Counted from the first letter of the stretch, positions 1-9,168 are shown. The stretch: DNA of 64,000 nt from Desulfovibrio sp. (GCF_034006445.1 NZ_JAVESS010000008.1:33956-97955); one strand, 5' to 3'. Made by a program: numbers and translations. The notes: generated by a model not told the origin, from the letters alone.

Positions 1-1
1 T

Positions 2-730
2 TTTCCCCAGCGCGGCAAGCCCGGCGAACTTGAACAGTTCAAGGAAATCAAGGGAGACAGGCACATTGCCGTTTCCACGCCGGGCGACATTTTCTTCCAT
101 ATCCGCGCAGCGCGGCTCGATGTCTGCCTTGAAGCGGCCTCCATCATCAGCGCAAAGCTGCAAGGGGCGGTGTATCCCATAGATGAGGTGCAGGGCTTTC
201 GCTATTACGACGGCCGCGCCATCATCGGCTTTGTTGACGGCACCGAAAACCCCGAAGACGAAGCGCGGCTGACGGCTGCCGTCATCGGCGCTGAAGACGC
301 GGACTTTGCGGGTGGCAGCTACGCCTTTGTGCAAAAATACCTGCACGACATGGACGCCTGGAACGCCCTTGCCACCGAAGAGCAGGAAAAAGCCATCGGC
401 AGGCGCAAGTTCAACGACGTTGAACTCAGCGATGAGGAAAAGCCCGAAAATGCGCACAACGCCGTTACCAACATTGAGGACGAGCACGGCAACGAGCTGA
501 AAATCGTGCGGGCCAACATGCCCTTTGCCAATCCCGCCAAGGGCGAGTTCGGAACCTATTTTATCGGCTATGCAGGCAAATTCTCCACCACGCGCAAAAT
601 GCTTGAAAACATGTTCATCGGCGAGCCCGTCGGCAACACCGACCGGCTGCTGGACTTCAGCACGGCTGCCACAGGTACGCTGTTTTTCATTCCCTCGGCG
701 GAACTTCTTGAAGAATTGGGCGAAGACTAG
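2..730 (+). CDS. DyP-type (YfeX-like) heme peroxidase, C-terminal part
   Basis: The reading frame is open from the first bases of the window, so the N-terminus is missing. The visible 242 residues include the DyP family signature GFVDGTENP, a GDIFFHIRA segment before it, an AHN histidine that fits the proximal heme ligand, and IVRANMPF, whose Arg fits the distal arginine. Family members are heme peroxidases that oxidise dyes or porphyrinogens with H2O2. No export signal can be judged because the start lies outside. The stop at 728-730 is followed by a short AT-rich palindrome. The family call is strong; the physiological substrate is unknown. Confidence 0.9.
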   Translation, partial: FPQRGKPGELEQFKEIKGDRHIAVSTPGDIFFHIRAARLDVCLEAASIISAKLQGAVYPIDEVQGFRYYDGRAIIGFVDGTENPEDEARLTAAVIGAEDADFAGGSYAFVQKYLHDMDAWNALATEEQEKAIGRRKFNDVELSDEEKPENAHNAVTNIEDEHGNELKIVRANMPFANPAKGEFGTYFIGYAGKFSTTRKMLENMFIGEPVGNTDRLLDFSTAATGTLFFIPSAELLEELGED

Positions 731-988
731 AGCAGTTTACGAATGAAATGAGTTAAATGCTCTAGGGGCCGAGGTAGAAAATTTTGTAGGAAAATGCTTT
801 GTGGGGGAGGGACCCTTTTGCAAAAGGGTCTCCTCCCCCACACCCCCTCCCCCTAAAACTCTTATATGTGTTTCAGTGGGTTACAAGGGGCAGCCAGATG
901 CGGGACACGGGGCCGCAAGCAGGGTCTTCACGGCAAACACCTGCGCGCCAGCCAGCCGCGACGACCCGAAAAAGTCCTGAAAATGCAG
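727..988. other. Non-coding spacer with palindromic repeats
   Basis: About 440 bases separate the peroxidase stop from the end of the deacetylase gene. I see no credible gene. The spacer holds an imperfect AGAGCA.../...TGCTCT palindrome overlapping the stop codon (727-765) and a GC-rich hairpin at 801-841. A second hairpin at 990-1038 is listed separately. Confidence 0.6.
801..841. repeat. GTGGGGGAGG...CCTCCCCCAC palindrome
   Basis: A near-perfect inverted repeat: a GTGGGGGAGG-GACCCTTTT arm, a 2-base loop and the complementary AAAAGGGTC-TCCTCCCCCAC arm. The same two arms recur at 3155-3174 and 3324-3343, where about 150 bases of further hairpins separate them. Confidence 0.75.
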
Positions 989-989
989 A

Positions 990-1038
990 ACCGCCCGTCG
1001 TTGGCCTGCCTCACAGAGGCAAACCAACGACGGGCGGT
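990..1038 (-). terminator. Strong hairpin downstream of the deacetylase gene
   Basis: A 15-bp perfect stem (ACCGCCCGTCGTTGG with its complement) around a 19-base loop. It lies 130 bases beyond the stop of the minus-strand deacetylase gene. The trailing T-rich tract on the minus strand is interrupted, so the terminator role is an inference. Confidence 0.55.
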
Positions 1039-1171
1039 CGTGTATTTTCGTTAGCGCTTTTGGCTTTTTTTAAAGGTAAAACTGGACAGTGTCGTAACGA
1101 GATGAATTTCCAGTCATATCACGGCGAAGTTCACGCTGAAATACCAGAAAAGGCGCGCGTGACAACCCTGC

Positions 1172-2287
1172 CTAGGATTTTGCGCTGCCGCCGGAGTTGG
1201 AAACAGTGCCGCCTGCAGGCAGGCTGGAATTGGGGCCGGGGGCCAGCGGCGCTCCGCGGACCGGGCTTTCGGCAGGCTGCTGCACCGGGAGCCTGATTTG
1301 CTTGCCTTCGGCATTGCTGGCCTGATTGTCCCCCTGAGCATTCTGTTGTGACTCGCCTGCTGCCGCAGTGTCGTCAGACTGCCAGGGACGGCTGGTGCGG
1401 GCCAGAGGAAGGGCGGCGGTGCCAGCCGGATAGCTTTCTGGCGGCAGCTCCTGAAAACTCTCCCTGGCTTCAACGGGCTTGTCGGATTTGCCGGCCGTCG
1501 CTTCTGGCGCGAGACCCTCCGGCCCCATATTGCCCGGCTGACCGGTGGGTTGCGTGCGGCGGGTCATCAGCATGCCCGGCTCTGGGTCAAGCAGGCCGTC
1601 CAGATAGTCGCTCACGGTCACAAAGCGCTGACAGCCGCCTGCGCGCAGATCGCTGATGATGCGGGGCAGGTCTTCAACCGTGCGCTTATGCGAATCATGA
1701 AACAAAAAAATGCCGCGCAGGGTGCCTGGCGCATAAATGGTGCCCCGTGTGCTGCGCAAAGTAGCATAGTTGGGGGGCAGGCTTTTCCAGTCGCGGCTGT
1801 CCAATGACCAGAGCATTATGCCCAGGCCCAGCTCTTCGGCAGCAGTCACGGTATATGCGTCATAAGACCCGTAAGGAGGCCGCAAAAAGGTAGGATTGGC
1901 CCCAAGCGAACGCAGGATGCTGTCTGTACGGGCAATTTCGTGCGCCTTGTTTGCAGGGGAAAGCAAACGCAGGTTGGGGTGCGAGTAGGAATGGTTGCCC
2001 ACCTCATGCCCTTCGGCCAGGATGCGCCGCACGGTGTCGGGGTAGCGCTCAGCCTGCTTGCCCAGAAGAAAAAACGTGGCCGGTATGCCGTATTCACTTA
2101 ACATGTCCAGCAACTGCGGAGTGTGGGGGGAAGGGCCATCGTCAAAGGTCAGCGCACACAGGTTTTCACGCATGTGCTGATCCATGATGACGCTGCCATC
2201 CACCACGCGGGCCTCAGCGGCAGGAGCCGCAAACAAAGCCAGCCCGAAAAAAAATACCGCCAGACGGTGAATCCATTGGGAGTTCAT
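1172..2287 (-). CDS. Secreted polysaccharide deacetylase (NodB domain)
   Basis: Predicted carbohydrate esterase family 4 enzyme removing acetyl groups from a cell-envelope polysaccharide. Residues 1-27 form a signal peptide ending in APAAEA. The NodB domain follows (about 40-235) with all usual motifs: TFDDGPSP (catalytic Asp pair), HSYSHPN (metal-binding His-x3-His), RPPYG and, near the end, LFHDSH. After about residue 250 the protein turns into a Pro/Ala/Gly/Ser-rich, low-complexity tail of roughly 120 residues ending near GGSAKS, probably disordered. The gene stands alone between a hairpin and the tRNA pair. The substrate could be peptidoglycan or an exopolysaccharide; the sequence does not decide. 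Confidence 0.9.
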   Translation of the reverse strand: MNSQWIHRLAVFFFGLALFAAPAAEARVVDGSVIMDQHMRENLCALTFDDGPSPHTPQLLDMLSEYGIPATFFLLGKQAERYPDTVRRILAEGHEVGNHSYSHPNLRLLSPANKAHEIARTDSILRSLGANPTFLRPPYGSYDAYTVTAAEELGLGIMLWSLDSRDWKSLPPNYATLRSTRGTIYAPGTLRGIFLFHDSHKRTVEDLPRIISDLRAGGCQRFVTVSDYLDGLLDPEPGMLMTRRTQPTGQPGNMGPEGLAPEATAGKSDKPVEARESFQELPPESYPAGTAALPLARTSRPWQSDDTAAAGESQQNAQGDNQASNAEGKQIRLPVQQPAESPVRGAPLAPGPNSSLPAGGTVSNSGGSAKS

Positions 2288-2561
2288 TACAATGCCTCGA
2301 AAAAACTGCTGTCACTCCATCATTCCGGCCTTTCCAGCAGCGTGTTTCGCCCGCTAGCAGAAGCCAATCGCAAGAAGTGCTAAGGGAGGGTCTAGCACTC
2401 AGCCCGCCCTGGCGCAAGGCAATGAACCGGCTGAGAACCCTGAATTTTGTGTTTATTTAATTATTTCAGCTAGATAATTTTTTTTCTTTGTAAAAATTTT
2501 TTTACCACATAATTTTCTCTTGACTCTTGGGGGGCTTTTGCATAGAAACGTGTCTCCGGGA

Positions 2562-2637
2562 GGGCAGTTAGCTCAGCTGGTAGAGCACCGCCTTCACACG
2601 GCGGGGGTCACAGGTTCAAGTCCTGTACTGCCCACCA
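2562..2637 (+). tRNA. tRNA-Val (anticodon CAC)
   Basis: Complete cloverleaf: 7-bp acceptor GGGCAGT/ACTGCCC, D arm GCTCAGCTGG, anticodon loop TTCACAC, T arm GGTTCAAGTCC, and an encoded CCA end. It lies 8 bases before tRNA-Asp in the same orientation, so the two are probably co-transcribed. Confidence 0.96.
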
Positions 2638-2645
2638 CAAAATCC

Positions 2646-2722
<77 letters not shown>

Positions 2723-2730
2723 GAAAGTTG

Positions 2731-2761
2731 AAGAGGAGTCAGTATACTGACTCCTCTTTTT
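2731..2761 (+). terminator. Rho-independent terminator of the tRNA-Val/tRNA-Asp unit
   Basis: The perfect palindrome AGAGGAGTCAGTATACTGAC continues to CTCCTCT and is followed by a T run. It starts 8 bases after the CCA of tRNA-Asp. Confidence 0.9.
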
Positions 2762-3373
2762 CACTGGTTCCCCTCCCACCTGCCGACGCTGCTGCCCCGC
2801 CGGGCCGCCACGTCCCCCTTGCCTCTCCTGCGGCATTGACGCCGCAAAAGCACACTCGCCACATATACGGTTCGCCTTCGGCGCGTAACAGCGCAAAATA
2901 AATAGCGGTTCTGTCTTCGCGGCAGCCGTCGCCCGAAGGCCTTGCCTGAACCCCCGAAGGCCTTGCCTGTGAACCATTGAAACGTCACCCGAGGCAGAAC
3001 AGCACCGCTACGGATGGCGGCAGCATCGCTGATGAAATTGCTCTAGAATCCTGCGTACCTCATTTGCCCGAACCCACGCACGTTGCGCGTTCTATACTCA
3101 CGTACAGCGTCAGAGCATGCTTCAAATGCAATAAGAGTTTTAGGGGGTGGGGGCGTGGGGGAGGAGACCCTTTTTTAGAGCATTTAACTTTAATAAAAGT
3201 TAAATGCTCTAACGCTGCACGAGAGTGCAGCGCGCCACAACGTGGCGTGGATTCAGCCGAAAATCACATTTTCGGCTGAATGACAACTTTGAAATGTGAA
3301 GCATTTCAAAGTTAATCTGGTCTAAAAGGGTCTCCTCCCCCACAAAGCATTTTATGTAATGAGGATACGAGCG
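2762..3373. other. Non-coding region with a nested hairpin array
   Basis: About 610 bases between the tRNA terminator and the end of the PAS-GGDEF-EAL gene. No frame has a recognisable protein. The first part contains scattered CGAAGGCCTTGCCTG direct repeats (near 2933-2968). The second part is the hairpin array annotated at 3155-3343. Confidence 0.6.
3155..3343. repeat. Composite element: 20-bp outer stem enclosing five hairpins
   Basis: A 20-bp perfect outer inverted repeat (3155-3174 with 3324-3343) encloses five successive hairpins. They are AGAGCATTTAACTTT and its complement (3177-3210), GCTGCAC/GTGCAGC (3212-3232), CGCCAC/GTGGCG (3233-3247), ATTCAGCCGAAAAT and its complement (3251-3281), and AACTTTGAAATG with CATTTCAAAGTT (3286-3314). 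The same five hairpin types occur in reverse order at 56299-56438. Confidence 0.8.
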
Positions 3374-5644
3374 CTAAAAGTCGCAGAAGGTATTTTCGTC
3401 GCTGAGGGGCAGCCCTTTTTCGCGGGCGTCCTTATCCAGCAGCGAGTCAACCCAGAAGGCTTTTTCCTGAATAAAGGACAAGACTTCAAAAGTGGCTTCA
3501 TCCAGAGGCTGGGAATAGTAGAAGCCCTGGGCGCAGTTGCACCCGCAGGACATGAGGAAGCGGGCGTGTTCAAGGGTTTCAACGCCCTCGGCCACAATGC
3601 TCATTTTCAGGTCTTTGGCCAGGGCGATGGTGTTGCGGGCCACGATCTGCCCGCGTTCATTGTCGGTGCCGTCACTGATGAACGTGCGATCCAGCTTGAC
3701 GATATTAAAAGGCAGATCGCGCAGGGAACTCAGTGAGGAATAGCCCGTACCAAAATCATCCATGGAAAAGACGAAGCCCCTGCTCTGAAGCTCGTACATG
3801 CATTGGATGAGCGCATTTTCGTTGTCAAAAAAGGCGCTTTCGGTCAATTCCAGTTCCAGGAGATGCCGGGGCAGGCGATACTTGTCCGTCAAGTGCACCA
3901 GCTTGTCGATCAGGGTGCCGTCGTTGAAGTGTAGCCGGGATACGTTGACCGACACGGGCATGGCCTTGTAGCCCTTGTCCAGCCACATGCGCAGGTTCTG
4001 GCAGGTGAGATCCCAGATGTATTCATCCATGCGCACGATAAAGCCGTTGCGCTCGAAAAGCGGCACAAAGCGCCCGGGAAGGATGAGTCCGTCCTGGGGG
4101 TGCTGCCAGCGCACGAGCGACTCGGCCCCGACGATGCGCCCGCTGGACATCTCCACCTTGGGCTGCAGATAGAGCCTGAACTGCTTGTGCTCCAGCGCGC
4201 TGTACATCTGGTCGGTGATATAGCTCTCGCCGTGCAGGCGTTCGCGCAGGGCATCGTCATAAAAGGCATAGTTCGTAAGGTCGCTGCCCTTGATGGTTTT
4301 CTGCGCCAGGTACGCCCAGTCGCAGAGCACATGGGCTGGCGTGCGGCGGTTTTCCACCGGGCAGACGCCAAAGAAAAGCTTGACCCTGAACGTGTCCGAA
4401 TAGTGCTCGAGCCTTGTTGAAAGCGCGTGGATGAAGTGCTGTATCTTGTCTTCGCCGCCAGTGATGCACACGGCGAACACATCGGCGGTCAGGCGGGCAA
4501 AAGCCTCATTTTCAGGATTGAGGCGCTGGCGGATCAGGCGGGCGATAGCCCGCAGCAGGCGGTTGCCTTCCTCCAGGCCAAAGGCCTCGTTGATGGCCTT
4601 GAAGCCCGCCACGTCAAACCGCAAAACCGCATAGGGCTCGCCAGGGTTGTCGCGCAGCACGGCTTCAACTTTTTCAAAAAACGTCTGGGTATTGTACGCG
4701 CCGGTCAGGGGGTCGAGTTCGGCGCGCAGGCGCAGGGCCTGCTCGGTGCGGGTCACGCCATCCACATCGTTGAGAGTGCCGATGTACCGGTCGCCAGGGG
4801 TGTCGTCGGACAGATAGGTGTAGGTGACCTTGCACCAGATGAACTGCCCGTCGCGGCGGCGCAGGCGAACGGTCATCTCGCCGGAGCGTATGCCCAGCGC
4901 AAGGCGCGAAAGGCACGTATCAAAAGCCGTGCTGTCGCCGGAGTACAGCACATTGTCCTCGCGCCAGACCTCAAAGGGGATGCGCCCGTTGTAGTCGCCA
5001 GCCAGCAGTTCTGCAATACGCGGGCTGATGTAGCTGAGTTCATTGTCACGCCATTCGAACACCAGGGTCCGTGTATGGTCAACCACTGCCTTGTAGCGCA
5101 GGTTGTCCAGCTTTTGGCGTTGCAGCAGGTCGTTTTCATGAATGATGCTTGAGGCCCGCTTGAGATCGTCCACATCCTGCACGCACACAAGGTATACCCC
5201 GTGATCCATGCCGGGCTGGCGGATGGGAAAGGCCGTGATCCGCACCCAGCGGTATTCCTGATTACGGGATTTTCTGCGCATATCAAGAGTGGCAAAGGGT
5301 TGCCCCTGCGCCTCAAGTTCATGACGGGCAAGAGGATCCCAGAAGCGCATCATGGCTTCGGTATCGTCAGGATGCACAAGACCTTCTGCTGCCTCGGCAA
5401 ACAGGTTTGCCAGCGAGACGCCTTCCTTTGGCGGCAGGAAAATGTCGCTGCCCCTGTACAGCACGCGCGCTTCATCTTTGACAAAATCAAGCAGATATAT
5501 TTCGTCGTAAACATTACGCAAGACACTGGAGTAGCACTGCGTTTCCACTGCACCAGAGGAAAGGCACTGCATGCCGGCGTTGTTGGCAGGTAATTCGGGT
5601 TGGCGTTGAAGAAAATTGATTTTCATAATTGCATGTTTGCCCAT
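3374..5644 (-). CDS. PAS-PAS-GGDEF-EAL protein, probable c-di-GMP phosphodiesterase
   Basis: A 756-residue cytosolic signalling protein. Two PAS-type sensory regions (about 30-150 and 185-305) precede a GGDEF domain (about 310-470) and an EAL domain (about 480-725). The GGDEF signature is replaced by LTADVF, so cyclase activity is unlikely. The EAL domain keeps the catalytic pattern: GAESLVRW (Ser replaces Ala of EAL, Glu kept), SVNVS, ELELTES, MDDFGTGYSS, VKLDR and VAEGVET. I infer it hydrolyses c-di-GMP under PAS control. No transmembrane segment is visible. An in-frame second start lies 18 bases downstream of the one used. The linked flagellin genes fit a motility or attachment role, but that is only context. 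Confidence 0.9.
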   Translation of the reverse strand: MGKHAIMKINFLQRQPELPANNAGMQCLSSGAVETQCYSSVLRNVYDEIYLLDFVKDEARVLYRGSDIFLPPKEGVSLANLFAEAAEGLVHPDDTEAMMRFWDPLARHELEAQGQPFATLDMRRKSRNQEYRWVRITAFPIRQPGMDHGVYLVCVQDVDDLKRASSIIHENDLLQRQKLDNLRYKAVVDHTRTLVFEWRDNELSYISPRIAELLAGDYNGRIPFEVWREDNVLYSGDSTAFDTCLSRLALGIRSGEMTVRLRRRDGQFIWCKVTYTYLSDDTPGDRYIGTLNDVDGVTRTEQALRLRAELDPLTGAYNTQTFFEKVEAVLRDNPGEPYAVLRFDVAGFKAINEAFGLEEGNRLLRAIARLIRQRLNPENEAFARLTADVFAVCITGGEDKIQHFIHALSTRLEHYSDTFRVKLFFGVCPVENRRTPAHVLCDWAYLAQKTIKGSDLTNYAFYDDALRERLHGESYITDQMYSALEHKQFRLYLQPKVEMSSGRIVGAESLVRWQHPQDGLILPGRFVPLFERNGFIVRMDEYIWDLTCQNLRMWLDKGYKAMPVSVNVSRLHFNDGTLIDKLVHLTDKYRLPRHLLELELTESAFFDNENALIQCMYELQSRGFVFSMDDFGTGYSSLSSLRDLPFNIVKLDRTFISDGTDNERGQIVARNTIALAKDLKMSIVAEGVETLEHARFLMSCGCNCAQGFYYSQPLDEATFEVLSFIQEKAFWVDSLLDKDAREKGLPLSDENTFCDF

Positions 5645-5754
5645 TTATGGCGTTCTTGCGAGAAATTCCTAACTTATAGCCTAACACTTAGGTTCGTATT
5701 ATGCAAATAACCAGTACTGGTGACAAGGCGTCCCCTCATCTGTAGAATCCCCTC

Positions 5755-7083
5755 ATGACATACAAAACAAGCCTGAAAAAACTTAAAGTCTGGACACTGA
5801 GCCTCGGCTGCCCCAAAAACAGGGTGGACAGCGAGCGCCTGCTGGGTTCATTGGGCGTGCCCGTGACCCATGTGGAGCACATGGGCCGCGCCGACCTCGT
5901 CTTTATCAATACCTGCGGATTTATCGATCCTGCGGTTCGGGAATCCCTGCGCGCTGTTCTGGATGCCGGACAGCGCCTTGGCTCCTGCAAAAAAAAGCCT
6001 CTGCTTGTGGTGGGCGGCTGTATGGTCGGCCGCTATGGAGCGGAAGGACTGGCCGAGGATCTGCCCGAGGTGGACCTGTGGCTGCCCACGGCGGCCCTGC
6101 CGCTCTGGCCGTCCATGGTGGCGGATGCCCTTGGTCTGCCGCGTCCGCCGGAGTCTGTGCCGGGCGGGGGCCGTCTGCTTTCCACAGGGCCGTCCTACGC
6201 ATGGCTCAAGGTGGGCGAGGGATGCAGGCACAATTGCGCTTTTTGCACCATTCCTTCCATCAGGGGCGGGCTCAAGTCCCTCACGGCCGAGCACATAGTT
6301 GACGAGGCCAGGGCACTGCTGGGACAGGGCGTGCGTGAACTGGCGCTGGTAGCTCAGGATCTCACGTCCTGGGGCGCGGATCTTGGTTATAAAAACGGTC
6401 TCCCCTTGCTGCTGGAAAAGCTGGTGGGGCTAGAGGGGCTGGCATGGCTGCGCCTCCTGTATCTCTATCCCACCGGGGTAAACCCGGAACTGCTGCAACT
6501 TATCAGGGATACCGGAGCACCGCTCCTGCCCTATCTGGACATTCCCTTGCAGCACGCCCATCCCGATGTGCTTTCCCGCATGGGGCGGCCTTTTGCAGGC
6601 AATCCCCGGCGTGTGCTTGATACCGTACGGCAAATTTTGCCGCAGGCGGCGCTGCGCACCACCTTTATTGTGGGCTACCCCGGCGAGACGGAAGAGCACT
6701 TTGAAAGCCTGTGCCGCTTTGTGGAAGAAAGCGCCTTCCAGCATGTGGGCGTTTTTGCCTATTACGCCGAAGACGGCACCCTGGCGGCCACCCTGCCCGA
6801 TCAGGTGCCTGACGAGGTAAAACAGTGGCGGCGCGACACCCTTATGGACATACAGGCAGACATCAGCGAGCGCCTGCTGGCAGCCCACGTGGGCAGCCGC
6901 ATGCAGGTGCTTGTGGACGCGCCGCATCCCGAATGGCCGGGCCTGCACAGCGGGCGCGTGTGGCTTCAGGCGCCGGAGGTGGACGGCATCACCTATGTAA
7001 GCGGCCCGGGTGTTGCACCCGGCGCCCTTGTCGAATGTGATATTGTTGAAAATACGGAATATGACCTGACTGCCCTGGCATAA
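5755..7083 (+). CDS. rimO: Ribosomal protein S12 methylthiotransferase RimO
   Basis: Radical-SAM methylthiotransferase that adds a methylthio group to Asp of ribosomal protein S12. The 442 residues show the UPF0004 N-terminal domain (SLGCPKNRVDSERLLGSLG, then the other two cluster cysteines in NTCGF and GGCMVGRYG). The radical-SAM triad CRHNCAFCTIPSIRG follows, then the LYLYPTGV, LDIPLQHAHPDVLSRMGRP and RTTFIVGYPGETEEHF blocks, and a C-terminal TRAM domain. SLGCPKN, rather than the TxGCqmN of MiaB, points to RimO. The start codon lacks a clear Shine-Dalgarno sequence. The gene is monocistronic, ending at a bidirectional hairpin shared with flagellin gene 1. Confidence 0.95.
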   Translation: MTYKTSLKKLKVWTLSLGCPKNRVDSERLLGSLGVPVTHVEHMGRADLVFINTCGFIDPAVRESLRAVLDAGQRLGSCKKKPLLVVGGCMVGRYGAEGLAEDLPEVDLWLPTAALPLWPSMVADALGLPRPPESVPGGGRLLSTGPSYAWLKVGEGCRHNCAFCTIPSIRGGLKSLTAEHIVDEARALLGQGVRELALVAQDLTSWGADLGYKNGLPLLLEKLVGLEGLAWLRLLYLYPTGVNPELLQLIRDTGAPLLPYLDIPLQHAHPDVLSRMGRPFAGNPRRVLDTVRQILPQAALRTTFIVGYPGETEEHFESLCRFVEESAFQHVGVFAYYAEDGTLAATLPDQVPDEVKQWRRDTLMDIQADISERLLAAHVGSRMQVLVDAPHPEWPGLHSGRVWLQAPEVDGITYVSGPGVAPGALVECDIVENTEYDLTALA

Positions 7084-7166
7084 ACGCGCAAGATCCTTTG
7101 TCCGTCTGACAAAGCAACCACTGAAACATTTTCTATTGTGACAGGCGGGTGCCCTGTACGCAAGTA

Positions 7167-7190
7167 TCCCCGGAGGTTGCCCTCCGGGGA
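7167..7190. terminator. Bidirectional terminator between rimO and flagellin 1
   Basis: 10-bp perfect stem TCCCCGGAGG/CCTCCGGGGA with a TTGC loop, located between two convergent genes. T-rich flanks are weak on both sides, so termination strength is uncertain. Confidence 0.7.
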
Positions 7191-7247
7191 CATTTGTGTG
7201 CGTGCAGGGGCACGCCCTCAACCATGTCCGGCCTGGGCCGATCCATG

Positions 7248-8141
7248 TTAGCCAATAAGCTTCATGGCCATCTGAGGCATGCTGTTGGCCTGCGAAAGCA
7301 TGGCCACAGCGGACTGGGTGAGGATCTGGTTGCGCACGAATGACGTCATTTCCGTGGCCACGTCCACGTCGGAAATGCGGGATTCGGCAGCCTGCAGGTT
7401 CTGGGACTGGGTGGTAAGGTTGGAGATGGTGTTTTCCAGCCTGTTCTGCAATGCGCCAAGGTGAGCACGGATCTTGTCCTTGGAGACCACTGCGGCATTC
7501 AGCCCCACCAGAGCCTTCTGCGCGGCTTCCTGGGTGGAAACCGTACGGGCGTCAGCAGTGCTGCTGTGAGCGGTAGCCTGGTTGCCCACACCCAGAGCCG
7601 AGGCGGTGCTCGTGCCGATCTGGATGTAGTAGTAGTCTTCCGCCGAGTCGTTCATGGTTCCGAAGTGGATCTTCATCTTGCCGGTCGATTCCATGGCAGA
7701 CCCGCTGTGCGTGTCGCCAGACAGGCTTCCGTCCAGCAGCTTGAGACCGTTGAAGTCCGTGGCATTGGCAATTCGGGTAATTTCCGAAGCCATGGCCTGG
7801 TACTCCGAGTCGATCATCAGACGCTGGGTGGAATCATAGGTGCCCGTAGCGGCCTGTTCAGCCAGTTCCTTCATGCGGATGAGCTTTTCGTCGATGACGC
7901 TCAGAGCGCCGTCAGCCGTCTGGATGAGGGAAATGGCATCGTTGGCGTTACGCACACCCTGCTGCAGAGCGGCGATGTCGGTACGCATCAATTCGCGAAT
8001 GGCGAGGCCGGCGGCATCGTCAGCCGCGGAGTTGACGCGCAGACCCGTGGACAGACGCTGCACCGAAGTTGACAGCTTGCCATAGTTCGATGTCAGCGTA
8101 TTGGCCACCTGCGTGGCCATCTGATTGTGATTGATATACAT
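7248..8141 (-). CDS. Flagellin (copy 1)
   Basis: A 297-residue flagellin with the conserved N-terminal D0/D1 domain (MYINHNQMATQVANTL, QRLSTGLRVNSAADDAAGLA, GVRNANDAISLIQTADGAL) and C-terminal D1/D0 domain (NLTTQSQNLQAAESRISDVD, MTSFVRNQILTQSAVAMLSQ). The middle is short, as in Desulfovibrio flagellins. The start at 8141 follows AAGGAGGAATGTC. It is almost identical to flagellin 2 at 9365-10261 but in opposite orientation. Differences concentrate around residues 205-215 (ATAHSSTADAR here, AKAFTTESDAR there) and in the last residues. I found no clear sigma-28 site upstream of this copy. Product: main filament subunit, exported by the flagellar type III system. Confidence 0.95.
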   Translation of the reverse strand: MYINHNQMATQVANTLTSNYGKLSTSVQRLSTGLRVNSAADDAAGLAIRELMRTDIAALQQGVRNANDAISLIQTADGALSVIDEKLIRMKELAEQAATGTYDSTQRLMIDSEYQAMASEITRIANATDFNGLKLLDGSLSGDTHSGSAMESTGKMKIHFGTMNDSAEDYYYIQIGTSTASALGVGNQATAHSSTADARTVSTQEAAQKALVGLNAAVVSKDKIRAHLGALQNRLENTISNLTTQSQNLQAAESRISDVDVATEMTSFVRNQILTQSAVAMLSQANSMPQMAMKLIG

Positions 8142-8467
8142 GACATTCCTCCTTGAATGTTCTGCATGCCCGGCGGCGCTTGCGCGCGTCCGCTTCCTTG
8201 CGGACTGCCGCCGCACAATGTTCGAGTAACGAACGGATGATGGTTTGACCTGTTAACCCCGCCACATCTCAATGCTGGCGGGCCCCCAATCATATGGGCC
8301 TTTTATTTCCTGCGGAATTCGTGGCCGCGAGGTAAAAACTGCCCCCCTAACCTGCGCATGTGCTAAAGCAGGAATCATGCCAGTTGTGGATACGCGGTAA
8401 AGTCAAATTATTGTCAGCCGCCTCTATTGGATGGCGCACAATTTTCAAAAAAGTTTTCAACATGGTC
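8142..8467. other. Intergenic region between divergent flagellin 1 and hsp20
   Basis: No gene is visible. It contains a GGGCCCCCAATCATATGGGCC palindrome-like stretch near 8280-8300 (shown here as its outline only) and a CGGCGGC/GCCGCCG pairing near 8171-8213. The flagellin 1 promoter must lie here, but I could not place a convincing -35/-10 or sigma-28 motif. Confidence 0.4.
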
Positions 8468-8508
8468 TTGACAGATATAAAGTTATATTTATCTTACAGA
8501 TATAACTT
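8468..8508 (+). promoter_or_regulatory. hsp20 promoter with a repeated ACAGATATAA motif
   Basis: TTGACA (8468-8473) is followed after 16 bases by TATCTT, a plausible sigma-70-like pair. The 10-mer ACAGATATAA occurs twice, overlapping the -35 (8471-8480) and just after the -10 (near 8496-8505), which suggests an operator. Assignment is by eye. Confidence 0.55.
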
Positions 8509-8530
8509 TTTCCACAGGAGGTTTTGCATT

Positions 8531-9049
8531 ATGCGTAACAACCTGCGTCTTATCCCCAACCGGTGGTTTGTACCGCGCGAAGCACTGCGTCAACGCGAAG
8601 GAACTGGCCATAAGGTCGATGACATTGACAGATTCTTCCAGGGCCTGTTTCAGGGCATGTTGACGCCCTGGGACAGCATGCGTGGCGACTGGCCCAGGCA
8701 GAAAGAGGACGAAGCCCTCAGCCCCAGCATGGACATGACCGGCGATGAAAAAGCCTATGTCCTGAACGTGGAGTTGCCGGGTGTGGAACCGGAAAACGTG
8801 GATGTTTCCGTGAAAGACCGTGAGCTTGTCATAAGCGGCGAGAAAAAGCGGGAGACGACGGAAGAAAATGAAAACTGCTGCGTGTCGGAAAGGGTGTTCG
8901 GCTCCTTCCGAAGGATTTTGGCCCTGCCGGAAGATGTGGACATAAACGGCATAAGCGCCACCCATAAAAACGGCGTGTTGCGCATTGCCATCCCCCGCAA
9001 GGCTGAAGCCCTGCCGGAAGTGAAAAAGATTGAAATTGCCAAGGCCTGA
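8531..9049 (+). CDS. Small heat-shock protein, Hsp20/alpha-crystallin family
   Basis: A 172-residue holdase chaperone that binds unfolding proteins in the cytoplasm. After a divergent N-terminal arm (1-60) comes the alpha-crystallin domain: PSMDMTGDEKAYVLNVELPGV, VSVKDRELVISGEKK, RVFGSFRRILALPEDVD and the A-x-x-x-N-G-V-L-R-I signature HKNGVLRIAIP. The start at 8531 follows ACAGGAGG with good spacing. It lies alone between the two inverted flagellin genes, with its own promoter and a terminator at 9169-9200. A repeated motif in the promoter suggests stress control; which regulator acts is not visible. Confidence 0.94.
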   Translation: MRNNLRLIPNRWFVPREALRQREGTGHKVDDIDRFFQGLFQGMLTPWDSMRGDWPRQKEDEALSPSMDMTGDEKAYVLNVELPGVEPENVDVSVKDRELVISGEKKRETTEENENCCVSERVFGSFRRILALPEDVDINGISATHKNGVLRIAIPRKAEALPEVKKIEIAKA

Positions 9050-9168
9050 TCCGGCGTAGACGCCGGAACGCAGACCAAAAACCACCGGGCCTTGAGCCCG
9101 TGAGCGAAGCCGCGCATATGCGCGACGCCCTATCCTCCTCCGCGCGGGTCTGACGCTCCGACCCGCAA

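Noticed and set aside
3374..5644. Diguanylate cyclase activity of the GGDEF domain
   Set aside because: The GGDEF signature is LTADVF, lacking the catalytic residues; only the EAL part looks active.
8142..8350. Sigma-28 promoter for flagellin 1
   Set aside because: The best candidate has GCCCATAT but no acceptable -35 at the right distance.
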